64,000 nucleotides of DNA from an uncultured Bacteroidia bacterium (GTDB lineage Bacteria; Bacteroidota; Bacteroidia; NS11-12g; UBA955): contig CALSPH010000001.1 of NCBI GenBank assembly GCA_943788195.1, forward strand, positions 1,375,595 through 1,439,594, given 5' to 3'. Of the stretch, positions 16,796 to 26,372 are shown piece after piece. The position numbers were made by a program, and so were the translations under genes. The notes under the pieces are model-generated. The model saw only the letters and a program-made list of their open reading frames with translations. It ran no database searches and was not told the origin of the DNA. Every line of letters starts with the position of its first letter. Position 1 is the first letter of the stretch.

Positions 16796-17981
16796 ACTTC
16801 TTTAAATAACTCACCGCTAACCAAGCCATCATACCTGAACCCAGGGCTAAGGCATCTTCGTCCACCTTAAATTTAGGATGGTGTACGCCATAGCCTGTTT
16901 CTTTCTCATCATTCTTGATGCCCAAACGGTAAAATGTAGCTGGGATTTCTTGACTATAATAACTAAAATCTTCTGCAGCTAAGTACATGTCCAACTGTTC
17001 TACTTTTTCATTGCCTACGTATTCCATAGCGGCATTTTGGCAAATCTCAGTTACTTCATCGTTGTTCATTAAGAAAGGATACCCTTTCTTGATTTCAACC
17101 GTGGCTGCGGCACCCAATGATTCGGCAGTAAGCTTCACGATTTTTTCAATATGCTCATGTGCTTTAGCACGCCATTCTTCATTCATGGTACGAAACGTTC
17201 CTTCTAATTTCACTTCTTCGGGAATAATATTGGTTGCGCCACCTACAGAATTAATTTTTCCAATAGTTAGCACTGATGGAATGATTGGGGTTGCTTTTCT
17301 TCCAATTACTTGCTGTAAAGCAATAATAATTTGAGCAGAAGCTACAATCGGGTCAATGGCAAATTGAGGTAAAGCAGCATGACCTCCTTTTCCCTTTACG
17401 CTGATATAAATTTCATCGGCACTTGCCATGTATAAACCTTTGCGAAAGCCAAATGCGCCTGTTTCTATCCAAGGCATAACATGCTGTCCAATGATTGCAT
17501 CCGGTTTTGGGTTTTCTAAAATGCCTTCCTTAATTAAGATGCTGGCACCTCCTGGGAATTTTTCTTCTCCTGGTTGAAAGATGAGTTTTACCGTGCCATT
17601 CCATTGATCTTTGGTTTCTTGAAGGATGGATGCAGCACCGAAAAGACAGGCACTGTGCACGTCATGGCCGCAAGCATGCATTACTCCTTCATTCTTTGAT
17701 TTAAAATCGATATCGGTTTCTTCCAGTATGGGTAATGCGTCCATATCAGCGCGCAATGCAACCACTTTCCCAGAACTTTTTCCTTCAATACAAGCGGTAA
17801 GGCCAGTATTGCCAATCGGTTCGGCATCAATTCCAATTTCTTTCAACTTCTTTTTAAGGAATTTTTGGGTTTCAAACTCTTCAAAACTCAATTCAGGATT
17901 TTGATGAATCGTTCTTCTTACTTCCAGTATTTGAGACTCATTTTGCCTAGCTAGTTCTTGTATTTTGTCTTTTAAATTCAT
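16794..17981 (-). CDS. M20 family amidohydrolase/peptidase
   Basis: This cytosolic metal-dependent hydrolase of the M20D group (hippurate, N-acyl or IAA-amino acid hydrolase-like) has 395 aa. Metal-binding motifs are visible: ALRADMDALPI with Asp, MHACGHDVHSA near residues 101-111, then FQPGEEKFPGGA with Glu-Glu, HVMPW, and the C-terminal AEDFSYY. The middle dimerisation or lid domain (about 185-300) begins after YISVKGKGGHAALP. The substrate is likely an N-acyl amino acid or peptide, not determinable here. No neighbour shares a pathway with it. Confidence 0.93.
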   Translation of the reverse strand: MNLKDKIQELARQNESQILEVRRTIHQNPELSFEEFETQKFLKKKLKEIGIDAEPIGNTGLTACIEGKSSGKVVALRADMDALPILEETDIDFKSKNEGVMHACGHDVHSACLFGAASILQETKDQWNGTVKLIFQPGEEKFPGGASILIKEGILENPKPDAIIGQHVMPWIETGAFGFRKGLYMASADEIYISVKGKGGHAALPQFAIDPIVASAQIIIALQQVIGRKATPIIPSVLTIGKINSVGGATNIIPEEVKLEGTFRTMNEEWRAKAHEHIEKIVKLTAESLGAAATVEIKKGYPFLMNNDEVTEICQNAAMEYVGNEKVEQLDMYLAAEDFSYYSQEIPATFYRLGIKNDEKETGYGVHHPKFKVDEDALALGSGMMAWLAVSYLKK

Positions 17982-18041
17982 TCGAATACTGCAAAGTAAT
18001 TAAAATATTAAGATTCCTGAAGGCTTTAAATATCAATTTTG

Positions 18042-18049
18042 TATTTTTG
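18042..18049 (+). promoter_or_regulatory. Promoter -7 box of the 18071 lipoprotein gene
   Basis: TATTTTTG fits TAnnTTTG, 21 bases before the ATG at 18071. The TTG within the box is in frame with the gene but is unlikely to be the start. Confidence 0.5.
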
Positions 18050-18070
18050 CGGCAGAATTTAAAGGCATTC

Positions 18071-18658
18071 ATGAAAAACATAATTCTTGTAACCTGCACC
18101 TGTTTGATATTATTGCTGGCTAGTAGCTGTGATAAAAATGATCCAAACCGTTTTGATTTTCAAATGGATACCGAGAATTATTTCAGTTATAAGAACTCCA
18201 CCGAATGGATTTATAAGTTAACTACGGGTGCCACTCAGGATACGGTTAGGAGCATTGCGTATGCCCGTGGAATGGCAGACCGACCTGAGGGGATTGCAGC
18301 TGTTTCCAGCAGCACCTTGATTGGCTCAAAAGAAGAAAAAATAATTGTTCGAGCCGAGGCCATACCAAACCAAAGTTTAGACAGAATAGCTATGTTAACC
18401 CAGTTAAATGGGACTTTAGTACCAGGACCTATTTTGTTAAATCTGAATGGAGTGATGAATCCTGAAGACAGCAGTGTAGCAACCAAATTATTGACTTTTG
18501 ATGTTGCTGGGAATCAATATGACGATATATGGGAAATCACCTTATTGGGGCATCCTGTTTTTCGCAAACTATGGTTTGCCAAAGGCCGCGGAATCATTAA
18601 AAAGATCTATCTTAACAATGATACCTTTGATTTGATTAAATTTTCTCCGGGAAACTAG
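18071..18658 (+). CDS. Predicted lipoprotein of unknown function
   Basis: From ATG 18071 the 195 aa product has a lipoprotein signal peptide: KNIILVTCTCLILLLASSC with the lipidated Cys at residue 20, then DKND. The mature part, expected on the periplasmic side of a membrane, looks beta-rich, with sections such as STEWIYKLTTG and GRGIIKKIYLN. I recognise no family. It precedes dnaG by 26 bases and may share its transcript, though a functional link is unlikely. Confidence 0.7.
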   Translation: MKNIILVTCTCLILLLASSCDKNDPNRFDFQMDTENYFSYKNSTEWIYKLTTGATQDTVRSIAYARGMADRPEGIAAVSSSTLIGSKEEKIIVRAEAIPNQSLDRIAMLTQLNGTLVPGPILLNLNGVMNPEDSSVATKLLTFDVAGNQYDDIWEITLLGHPVFRKLWFAKGRGIIKKIYLNNDTFDLIKFSPGN

Positions 18659-18684
18659 TTTTTTTCTTTAATTTTCAGGGCTAA

Positions 18685-20586
18685 ATGATTACCCAAGATA
18701 GTATTAGTCAAGTGATTGATTCTTCTGTAGTAGAAGAAGTGGTTGGGGATTATGTAGCCCTTAAACGCAGAGGGGTAAATTTACTCGGTTTATGTCCTTT
18801 TCACGATGAAAAAACACCTTCTTTTACCGTTTCACCCGCAAAAGGAATTTATAAATGTTTTGGTTGCGGTAAAGCAGGAAATTCGGTAAGCTTTTTAATG
18901 GATCATGAGCAACTCACGTTTGTAGATGCCATTAAACATTTGGGTAGTAAATTTAATGTTGAGGTAATAGAAACAGAGAATACTGCAGCTGAAAAGGAGA
19001 TTGTTGATCACCGAGAAAATTTACAGATTGTACTCAACTACGCAACTAGTTATTATCATGAAAAACTACTTGAAAGTGAAAAAGGCAAGGCCATTGGTTT
19101 AAGTTATTTTAAGAATAGGGGAATTAGTGATGAGAGCATAAAACTTTGGCAGTTGGGTTATAGTGCAGATGCTTGGAGGAACTTTGCAGACAGCGCAATA
19201 AATTCTGGTTATAACGAAAATTATGTTGCTGAGGTTGGTCTAATTAAGAAAAATGATAAACAGGAATGGTTCGATATTTTTAGAGATCGAATCATGTTTC
19301 CAATCAATAATGCACAAGGAAAAGTAGTTGCTTTTGCGGGGCGAATATTACAAAAGGATGCCAAAGCAGCCAAGTACCTGAACAGCCCAGAAACGGATTT
19401 CTATAAAAAGAGCTACATCTTATATGGTTTGCATCTGGCAAAGAAGGCAATTCGGAAAGAAGATAAGTGTTACCTTACCGAGGGATATTTGGATGTAATC
19501 TCACTGTATCAAAATGGAATTGAAAACGTGGTTGCTGCAAGTGGCACTTCATTTACCGAGGGACAGGCAAAATTAATTAAGCGCTTTACAGATAATGTAA
19601 CGGTTTTGTTTGATGGCGATGCAGCGGGTGTTAAGGCGGCTTTTAGAAGCATAGATATGCTTTTGGGCTATGGGTTTAATGTGCGCGTGGTTCCCATGCC
19701 AGATGGGGAAGATCCGGACAGTTTATGTCAAAGCCTCGGAGCAAATAAATTCAAGCAATTTTTGGCAGATAATGAAAAGGATTTCATTATTTATAAAAGC
19801 GCCCTTTTAATGGATGAGTCTAACGTTGATCCCATTAAGAAGAGTGAGTTTGTGCAGGACATTCTATCCAGTATTGCGCAAATTAACAATCCTGTTAAAC
19901 GTTCGTTCTATGTTAAAGAATGTGCCGACTTAATGCAAATTGAAGAAGGCATATTAACCCATGAATTGAATAAATTGATGGGACGCAGCACGAAGGCTGC
20001 CCCTAATTTTTATACCAAAGAGCCCAATGAACCTGTGGCCAAAGAACAAAATCTGGATAAAGTAATCCAGGAAGGGATTCAATTGCAAGAAAAGGTATTG
20101 ATTAAAATGTTGATTTTACATGGCCAGAAACAACTAACGGAGAACCAAAAAGTGGCTGATTATATGATCCGTGAGTTAAAGGAGGATGAGACGATTTTTA
20201 CCCACGAAATGGCACGTCAAGCATTGGAAATTTATATCGAGCAAGTGGAATCAGGCTCATCGGCAGATGAGAAATTTTTCATCAGCAAAGAGGATTCAAA
20301 CTTAGTTGCATTTGTAGCAGATCTACTGAGCTATAATTACGATTTAAGTGAAGGCTGGTTGAAGAATGAAGTGGTGGTGCGAACTATGGAATTAAACTAT
20401 GCACAAGACTGCTTATCGGCTATACAATGGTATAAAATTAAGAAAGCCAACCAAATGATCATCCATTATAATAATCTGCTTAAAGACGTATCCCAAGAAG
20501 AGGAGCGTGAAGTACAAGAGGAGTATATGGCAGTCATTAGCCTAAAAAGGCAGGTAACCGATTCGGTTGGGAATGTGATTGGATAA
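18685..20586 (+). CDS. dnaG: DNA primase
   Basis: DnaG makes RNA primers at the replication fork. The N-terminal CHC2 zinc ribbon has Cys37, His40, Cys58 and Cys61 (LCPFHDEKTPSF and YKCFGCGKAG). The TOPRIM core contains YLTEGYLDVISLYQ with the catalytic Glu and VTVLFDGDAAGVKAA with the metal-binding Asp-x-Asp. A long, variable helical C-terminus (about residues 430-633) should bind the replicative helicase DnaB. Length is 633 aa, ordinary for the family. It converges on the FG-GAP gene with only five bases between the stops. Confidence 0.97.
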   Translation: MITQDSISQVIDSSVVEEVVGDYVALKRRGVNLLGLCPFHDEKTPSFTVSPAKGIYKCFGCGKAGNSVSFLMDHEQLTFVDAIKHLGSKFNVEVIETENTAAEKEIVDHRENLQIVLNYATSYYHEKLLESEKGKAIGLSYFKNRGISDESIKLWQLGYSADAWRNFADSAINSGYNENYVAEVGLIKKNDKQEWFDIFRDRIMFPINNAQGKVVAFAGRILQKDAKAAKYLNSPETDFYKKSYILYGLHLAKKAIRKEDKCYLTEGYLDVISLYQNGIENVVAASGTSFTEGQAKLIKRFTDNVTVLFDGDAAGVKAAFRSIDMLLGYGFNVRVVPMPDGEDPDSLCQSLGANKFKQFLADNEKDFIIYKSALLMDESNVDPIKKSEFVQDILSSIAQINNPVKRSFYVKECADLMQIEEGILTHELNKLMGRSTKAAPNFYTKEPNEPVAKEQNLDKVIQEGIQLQEKVLIKMLILHGQKQLTENQKVADYMIRELKEDETIFTHEMARQALEIYIEQVESGSSADEKFFISKEDSNLVAFVADLLSYNYDLSEGWLKNEVVVRTMELNYAQDCLSAIQWYKIKKANQMIIHYNNLLKDVSQEEEREVQEEYMAVISLKRQVTDSVGNVIG

Positions 20587-20591
20587 TCAGA

Positions 20592-22880
20592 TTACAGTTT
20601 ACTAATTCGATATACAAAATCGTTATACCCATCTGCTTGTATACGTAAGATATAAATACCAAGGGGTATAGCAGTCAAATCAATTTGATCTGTACCTAAT
20701 TTAGTTTCTTGTTGGAGTATCAATTTACCTTGTGGATCAACCAATGTTAATTGCTTTTTAGACCCTTGAGGCATATTTTGAATGCTTACTTTTCCTTGGG
20801 TTGGGTTCGGATAAACATCTAGGTGAAAGGTTTTTAAATCTTGAACACTCACTTCAAATTTTCTGGCCTTACCTGAAAGGTAAAAGATACCACCCGCATC
20901 AGTGGTTACAATGAGATCCTGAATGGCATCACCGTCTAAATCTGCCGCAGCAACCGCAATGTTTCTGCCAAAATAGTAATTGGTCTGTGTATCTCCTTTA
21001 TAATCCAAGTACTTCATGAAATTTTCATATTGAGCAAATGAATCTTGTGGGTTGTTGGTTGGAATCCAAGCATATAAACCTCCATGCAAAGAACCCGCTA
21101 TTACTTCAACTTTATTGTCGCCATTGAGGTCTGCAATAATGGGTGTACTAGCCCCAATTGATTCATAACTGGGTGGAGCTGTTCGATAGGTGAATTCATT
21201 GGTAAACATTTTACCCATTTGGTCCATCTGCCATGTGAAAACAGGAGCAGCATTGGTGCCAGTGTTTTTGTAATACGATAAATTTCCGGAGTAAGATCCT
21301 AAGATAACATCGGTGGCACCATCTTTATCATAATCCCAGAAGGCGGGTGCGGCATACCCAAATTGGGCTTGCAGACCAATTAAATTACTGCTGGTTTTAA
21401 CAAAGTTTGGGCTCAGGCCTGTTCCATTGTTAGTGCATTGAATTACAAAGCCATCTTGCTGACCAAAATAAAACTCGGGTTTGCCATCTTTATCTAAATC
21501 ATAAATGGCCAATCGGCTGTAACGCAGTCCTAAACTGGCAAAATTGCCGTAGTTGGTATCGATGAACTGTAATTCAGGTTTTGTTTTGGTTCCAATATTT
21601 TTGAAAAGGGCCACCTTATCTCGTGCAAGAAAATTTTTCTCAGCATCCCCAGAGAAGGCGATGAATAAGTCCATGTCACCATCACTATCATAATCCCAAA
21701 AAGCTGGGGAGCAATTTTCACCTAAATCAATGCTTGAATTCATCAAGAAATTGTTCCCAACATAATTAAAAATTGGGGAGTCATTTTGCCCTGAGTTGCT
21801 GTAAAGCATGGTTTGGTTCAATCCTTTGGTGGTAAAATCGGTATTCCATGTTGGGGCAACCACCAAATCATTGATTCCATCACCCGTTATATCGACATAG
21901 CTCGCAGACGGGTAGGTGTGTATTTTTGCTTGAAGCGTATTTCTTGGAAATATACTATCCCATGCAATGATGCTGTCATAGCTTGTGGTATAATCGGAAT
22001 ATCCATTCTCTAACATCACTAAATTGTCAAAGCCATTGTTACCCATTAGGATATCTTTATCACCATCTTTGTTTAGGTCCAACAATAAAAGACTGGTACC
22101 GCCTGTATGTCTGCGTGTGTAATATTTTGGACCCGTGCAAGTTCCTAAGGTAACTTGATTGGCTAGTGCTTCATTGAAATATCCAAAGCAAAGCTCCCCA
22201 AGATGAAAATCTAGGGAATCTTTGGGCAAACTGGAATCGGCTTGATGGTTCACAAAATACTGCAAGGAGCCACCAAAAGGACCTAAGGTAATGATGTCGA
22301 TGTCTCCATCTCCATCCACATCTTCAACCGCTTGAATATGTTGGATTGGGTTACCGAAACTGTTTTTCACGCCAGGTGAGGGCGGGGTATAATGCAAAAA
22401 GTTAATCTGCCCCCTGTTTTGAAAGGTAAGATCGGGTGCTGCTGTTCCTTTATTCAGGTAAAAGTCCAACCGGTTTTGAATGGGATTGCCACAAATGATA
22501 TCCATGTGCCCATCTCGATCTACGTCTACAATGTAATAGGAGTAACGTCCTTTTGGAAAGAGTCCTTCAAATTCTGGACTATGCCGATACACCGCATTCC
22601 CTGCACTGCCATTGTTGATATAGGTGCTGATTTTATTGTTCTTTCGATCAAAAACGATTAAATCTTCTTTGGCGTCTCCGTTTAATTCCAATTTAAAAAA
22701 TTTAGGACTCTCAATTCCACCAGTAAAAGGATCTGCCAATAGATTGCCGCTTTCATCTCGCATGGGTAATGAATCGGATAGAAATAAAGAAAGTTCTTTA
22801 TCCGATGGACCTTGACCCAAAAGTGGCAATGAAATGCAACTGATAAGGAGAAGTAAAATGTTCTTGGGGGTTTTTAGCAT
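20592..22880 (-). CDS. FG-GAP/VCBS repeat protein with type IX secretion sorting domain
   Basis: This exported protein of 762 aa starts with a signal peptide (PKNILLLLISCISLPLLGQG). It then carries many FG-GAP/VCBS-type repeats with Asp-rich calcium-binding loops such as DVDRDGHMDI, DVDGDGDIDI, DLNKDGDKDI, DYDSDGDMDL, DLDKDGKPEF and DLDGDAIQDL, likely forming one or two beta-propellers. The final 75 residues are a type A sorting domain beginning LDVYPNPTQGKVSIQ, which directs secretion by the type IX system and anchoring on the cell surface. The function is probably adhesion or polysaccharide binding. A promoter box lies at 22891-22898. Confidence 0.93.
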   Translation of the reverse strand: MLKTPKNILLLLISCISLPLLGQGPSDKELSLFLSDSLPMRDESGNLLADPFTGGIESPKFFKLELNGDAKEDLIVFDRKNNKISTYINNGSAGNAVYRHSPEFEGLFPKGRYSYYIVDVDRDGHMDIICGNPIQNRLDFYLNKGTAAPDLTFQNRGQINFLHYTPPSPGVKNSFGNPIQHIQAVEDVDGDGDIDIITLGPFGGSLQYFVNHQADSSLPKDSLDFHLGELCFGYFNEALANQVTLGTCTGPKYYTRRHTGGTSLLLLDLNKDGDKDILMGNNGFDNLVMLENGYSDYTTSYDSIIAWDSIFPRNTLQAKIHTYPSASYVDITGDGINDLVVAPTWNTDFTTKGLNQTMLYSNSGQNDSPIFNYVGNNFLMNSSIDLGENCSPAFWDYDSDGDMDLFIAFSGDAEKNFLARDKVALFKNIGTKTKPELQFIDTNYGNFASLGLRYSRLAIYDLDKDGKPEFYFGQQDGFVIQCTNNGTGLSPNFVKTSSNLIGLQAQFGYAAPAFWDYDKDGATDVILGSYSGNLSYYKNTGTNAAPVFTWQMDQMGKMFTNEFTYRTAPPSYESIGASTPIIADLNGDNKVEVIAGSLHGGLYAWIPTNNPQDSFAQYENFMKYLDYKGDTQTNYYFGRNIAVAAADLDGDAIQDLIVTTDAGGIFYLSGKARKFEVSVQDLKTFHLDVYPNPTQGKVSIQNMPQGSKKQLTLVDPQGKLILQQETKLGTDQIDLTAIPLGIYILRIQADGYNDFVYRISKL

Positions 22881-22890
22881 GGCTTTGACA

Positions 22891-22898
22891 CAAAATTA
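22891..22898 (-). promoter_or_regulatory. Promoter -7 box of the FG-GAP gene
   Basis: The minus strand reads TAATTTTG (TAnnTTTG), ten bases before the ATG at 22880. Confidence 0.5.
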
Positions 22899-22947
22899 AG
22901 TTTTTGCATAGTAAAGACAATTTTTTTCTCATTTTTGTTGCACAAAG

Positions 22948-24246
22948 ATGATTTCTAATTTACCTGAATTATACAATTGCTTTTTGGATGCTAATCAGCA
23001 GATATGCAGGGATACCCGAAAGAATGTTACGGATTCGTTTTTCGTATGCTTAAAAGGGGAAAACCATGACGCAAATTTAATTGCTGAAAAGGCCAAAGAA
23101 GCCGGTGCCAAATATGTGTTAACCAATCGTTCTGATTTAAAAGGTAAACAAGGCTATTTAATCGTGGAGGATACATTGAATGCTTTGCAAGGTCTTGCGA
23201 ACTATCACCGGAAGCAATTGGGTACACCGCTCATTGCGATAGGCGGGAGCAATGGCAAAACCACAACCAAAGAACTGCTGTATTCCGTATTGTCAAAGCA
23301 TCTTTCGGTGCATGCCACACCAGGAAATTTCAATAATCACATTGGTGTGCCACTTACCCTACTACAATTGCGTAAAGAGCATGATCTTGGGTTCATTGAA
23401 ATGGGCATCAATCATCCCGATGAAATGACCGAGTTGTGTAACATTGCAGAACCTAATGAAGGGGTTCTAACGAATATTGGCAAAGAACATCTGGAAGGTT
23501 TTGGCAGTATCGAAGGCGTAGCACGAGCGGAAAGTGAGCTGTTTGATTATTTATTAAAGAATGAAGGGCTCTGCTACATCAATTTAGATGATCAATGGAT
23601 TGAAAGCATGAGTAAACGTCTGCCAAACAAAAAAACCTATTCTATAGAGAAAGAAGCAGATGTACATTATACAGCTACGGAAGTCAATCCAAGGATTTCA
23701 TTAAGCTATCACGGCAACCCGATTCAAAGTGTATTGAGCGGGACGTATAATTACAGTAATATCATCACGGCCATTGCCATTGCCGAACAGCATAATATCC
23801 CTAAGGAGTTAATTGCAAAAGGTATTTCAAGTTATATCCCAAGTAACAATCGTTCTGAATGGAAAGCCACAGAGCACAATGAGATATTGGTGGATTGCTA
23901 TAACGCCAATCCAAGTAGCATGGTATTAACCATTCAAAATGTACTAGAAATGCCAAATCCCGAAAAGCTATTTATTATTGGCGACATGCTGGAAATGGGG
24001 AGTTTTGCAGAACCGGAGCACATCAACATACTCAACCTAGCCAAACAACATGCGTCCACTTCGACACATTTTATTTTTATAGGGCCAGAGTTTGGCAAAC
24101 AAAAAGGCGCCTATGCATTTGCGTTTTTTAATGACACCAGCGAATGCATCGCTAAAATGAAAGGTGATGCACTGCTGAAAAATAAACTAGTACTACTCAA
24201 GGCATCCCGCGGAATCAAATTGGAAGACCTTTTAACTATATTGTAA
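22948..24246 (+). CDS. murF: UDP-N-acetylmuramoyl-tripeptide--D-alanyl-D-alanine ligase
   Basis: MurF adds D-Ala-D-Ala to the UDP-MurNAc-tripeptide, the last cytoplasmic step of peptidoglycan precursor synthesis. The Mur ligase ATP-binding loop GGSNGKTT is at residues 99-106, a substrate motif TPGNFNNHIGVPLTLL follows, then FIEMGINHPDEM and the C-terminal VDCYNANPSSM block characteristic of MurF rather than MurE. Length of 432 aa is normal. It is followed two bases later by a beta-barrel protein gene. It is not in a dcw-type cell wall cluster here, which is common in this phylum. Confidence 0.95.
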   Translation: MISNLPELYNCFLDANQQICRDTRKNVTDSFFVCLKGENHDANLIAEKAKEAGAKYVLTNRSDLKGKQGYLIVEDTLNALQGLANYHRKQLGTPLIAIGGSNGKTTTKELLYSVLSKHLSVHATPGNFNNHIGVPLTLLQLRKEHDLGFIEMGINHPDEMTELCNIAEPNEGVLTNIGKEHLEGFGSIEGVARAESELFDYLLKNEGLCYINLDDQWIESMSKRLPNKKTYSIEKEADVHYTATEVNPRISLSYHGNPIQSVLSGTYNYSNIITAIAIAEQHNIPKELIAKGISSYIPSNNRSEWKATEHNEILVDCYNANPSSMVLTIQNVLEMPNPEKLFIIGDMLEMGSFAEPEHINILNLAKQHASTSTHFIFIGPEFGKQKGAYAFAFFNDTSECIAKMKGDALLKNKLVLLKASRGIKLEDLLTIL

Positions 24247-24248
24247 CC

Positions 24249-24857
24249 ATGATTAAACAGATACTAACCACTCTAATAGTCCTTTTTTGCTTCAATCAAG
24301 TCGAAGCACAAAACATCGGTTTTAAATTGGTGGGTGGCGCCAATTTCTGTCAAGTGGATGGCGATCAAATGAGTGGGTTCAATAAATTGGGGTTTCGATT
24401 CGGAATAGGTTCATTTATAAATACAGACAAAGAAGATGAGTTGGGATTTGAATTGACATACACTCAGAAGGGGAGCAGAACAGCCAATGATCCAGATAAT
24501 CCACCGCCTTTTATAGTTCGATATAACTATAATTACATCGAAGCTCCCATTTATTACCAAAAGAAATTAAAAGACTTTGGTCTTAAGTTTGCAATTGCTC
24601 CAGCCTATTATATAAGCGCAAGAGCAGATCAAGGGGGCGGTTTTGTCGATGATCCAGGCTTGCGCAAGTTTGAACTGTCTGGAATTGTTGGGCCTTCCTA
24701 TAATATCAATGACCAATGGTCTTTTTACATGCATTACCAATACAGCTTAATGAGTATTATCGACCTCAACAAGTCTCAAGTACCTGGAGCGGCTTGGCGC
24801 AGAACAGGAGTGTATAATCATTTAATCAGCGCAGGACTGAACCTTAAATTCAAATAA
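24249..24857 (+). CDS. Outer membrane beta-barrel (porin-like) family protein
   Basis: A 202 aa exported protein with a signal peptide ending FNQVEAQ. The body alternates hydrophobic and polar residues as expected for a small outer membrane barrel of the PorT/OMP_b-brl type common in Bacteroidota: GFKLVGGANFCQV, GFELTYTQKGSR, YNYIEAPIYYQKKL, FALAP-like FAIAPAYYIS and a final strand LISAGLNLKFK ending in a basic-aromatic residue pair. Role unknown. The start is two bases after the murF stop, so it is probably expressed from the same transcript. GT39-like gene follows after 17 bases. Confidence 0.85.
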   Translation: MIKQILTTLIVLFCFNQVEAQNIGFKLVGGANFCQVDGDQMSGFNKLGFRFGIGSFINTDKEDELGFELTYTQKGSRTANDPDNPPPFIVRYNYNYIEAPIYYQKKLKDFGLKFAIAPAYYISARADQGGGFVDDPGLRKFELSGIVGPSYNINDQWSFYMHYQYSLMSIIDLNKSQVPGAAWRRTGVYNHLISAGLNLKFK

Positions 24858-24874
24858 TTACGGTTACTTAGCCT

Positions 24875-26317
24875 ATGCTAAATCGTTTTTTCTCCATCCC
24901 AACTAAGTATTTTCTATTGCTGGGAATCGGTTTGTATCTGATTTTGCATTTACCCTTTGTAAACCTGCCTCCAACGGGCAATCATGTGTGGCGTCAATCC
25001 AATAGTTTGGCCATTGCGAAGAATTATTATGAAGATGGCTTAAATATCATTGAACCCAAAATTGATAAACGCTATGATGGCTCTGGAGTCACGGGCACCA
25101 ATTTCCCCTTATATGAATGGGTTTTAGCGGTAAATTACAAGATATGGGGGTTTAGTCATGCAGTGCATCGCATGTATGCCATGCTGATCACCTTCCTTTG
25201 TTTTTTGCTGGTTTATCTGAATTTTAAGTCTGTCAATGTGCAAACAGGCCGTTTGGCTGCATGGATTTTTCTGTTTAATCCACTGGTCTTTTACTATGGT
25301 TTCAGCGCATTACCCGATATGATGGCCATCTTATTGGTTTTAGCAGCCAATTATTATATCATAGCTATCGTGAAAAATAATAGTGTATTCGCAAAGATTG
25401 CGCTTCCCATATGCATAAGCTTGGGATTGTTGATTAAGTTCACCTTCATTGCTTGGCTTGCAATTCCATTTTTAGTGTTGCATAGCAAAAAAGTAAAACC
25501 CCAATTGCCAATCCTGATTATGCTGGGCTTGCCTGCTATGATTCCTGTATTTATGTGGTATAGATATGCCAATCAACTTACCGCTTTGGCTCAAGGGAAC
25601 GTAGAATTTGTTTACTATGCACGCATGCTGAGTACTTTCGAAGGGTGGAGTAATTTATTTACCAATCTATTGTCAGCAGTACCCGAATTGTTTTTCGGTT
25701 ATCCCGGGTTGATACTTTTACTACTAGGGTTCATATTTGGTGTGGCTCGTCCAAACAAGGGAAAAATTCAATGGATCTATTGGGTGGGAGCTTTAGCTAT
25801 GGCCATTACTTATTTGGTTTCTGCCAGTCATAACTTGATCGATCACGATTATTATTTCTTGCCCTTATTAGGGTTACTATTAGTTGTGCTTTCGCGCTTA
25901 CCTAAAAAAGCGTTCTCTGTTTCTCTTATGCTCATGTTGCTCATGCCAGTATGGTCCGCAGCTCGGATTATTCCAGCCAATTGGGTTGGGGTAGATTCAG
26001 AAACCTTGCAAGTAGAAAAAGAATGGTTAGCGCATCGCCTTGAAGCATCTGATCGGGTGATCTGCGGTACGGATCCTTCTAGTTGTTATCTGTTTTATAT
26101 GTTAGGAGTGAAGGGTTACCCATATCTTGCCTTGGGAGAATTGGAAGAGGTCAAAGATGGGCAGGTGATTATTGATTCGTATATCAACCAGGGGGCGAAG
26201 TATTTGATTACGAACCAATCCATGGATCTGGAGAATGATGGATTAAAAAAGTATTTTGCGCAAGTAGAACCTTTCGGAACTGACTTCTGGTTGATTACAT
26301 TAAAGCCCAAAAAATAA
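24875..26317 (+). CDS. GT39/ArnT-like glycosyltransferase, multi-pass membrane protein
   Basis: This 480 aa integral membrane protein has about ten hydrophobic segments, starting near residues 14-32, and an N-terminal extracytoplasmic loop with NHVWRQSNSLAIAKNYYEDG. That loop resembles the acidic/aromatic loop of dolichyl- or undecaprenyl-phosphate sugar glycosyltransferases (GT39/GT83, RgtA/B type), which move a sugar from a lipid carrier onto a target in the periplasm. A soluble-looking C-terminal part (about 370-480) follows. The donor and acceptor are unknown. It is predicted to be in the inner membrane and could be cotranscribed with murF. Convergent with ssb, with a hairpin between. Confidence 0.75.
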   Translation: MLNRFFSIPTKYFLLLGIGLYLILHLPFVNLPPTGNHVWRQSNSLAIAKNYYEDGLNIIEPKIDKRYDGSGVTGTNFPLYEWVLAVNYKIWGFSHAVHRMYAMLITFLCFLLVYLNFKSVNVQTGRLAAWIFLFNPLVFYYGFSALPDMMAILLVLAANYYIIAIVKNNSVFAKIALPICISLGLLIKFTFIAWLAIPFLVLHSKKVKPQLPILIMLGLPAMIPVFMWYRYANQLTALAQGNVEFVYYARMLSTFEGWSNLFTNLLSAVPELFFGYPGLILLLLGFIFGVARPNKGKIQWIYWVGALAMAITYLVSASHNLIDHDYYFLPLLGLLLVVLSRLPKKAFSVSLMLMLLMPVWSAARIIPANWVGVDSETLQVEKEWLAHRLEASDRVICGTDPSSCYLFYMLGVKGYPYLALGELEEVKDGQVIIDSYINQGAKYLITNQSMDLENDGLKKYFAQVEPFGTDFWLITLKPKK

Positions 26318-26350
26318 AAAACCCATCCACCAGATGGCGAATGGGCTTTC
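26318..26350. terminator. Bidirectional terminator between the GT39-like gene and ssb
   Basis: AAAACCCAT and ATGGGCTTT pair (one mismatch) across a 14-base loop in the short gap between two convergent genes. Confidence 0.5.
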
Positions 26351-26372
26351 AATATATAATTCGTTGGTTGTG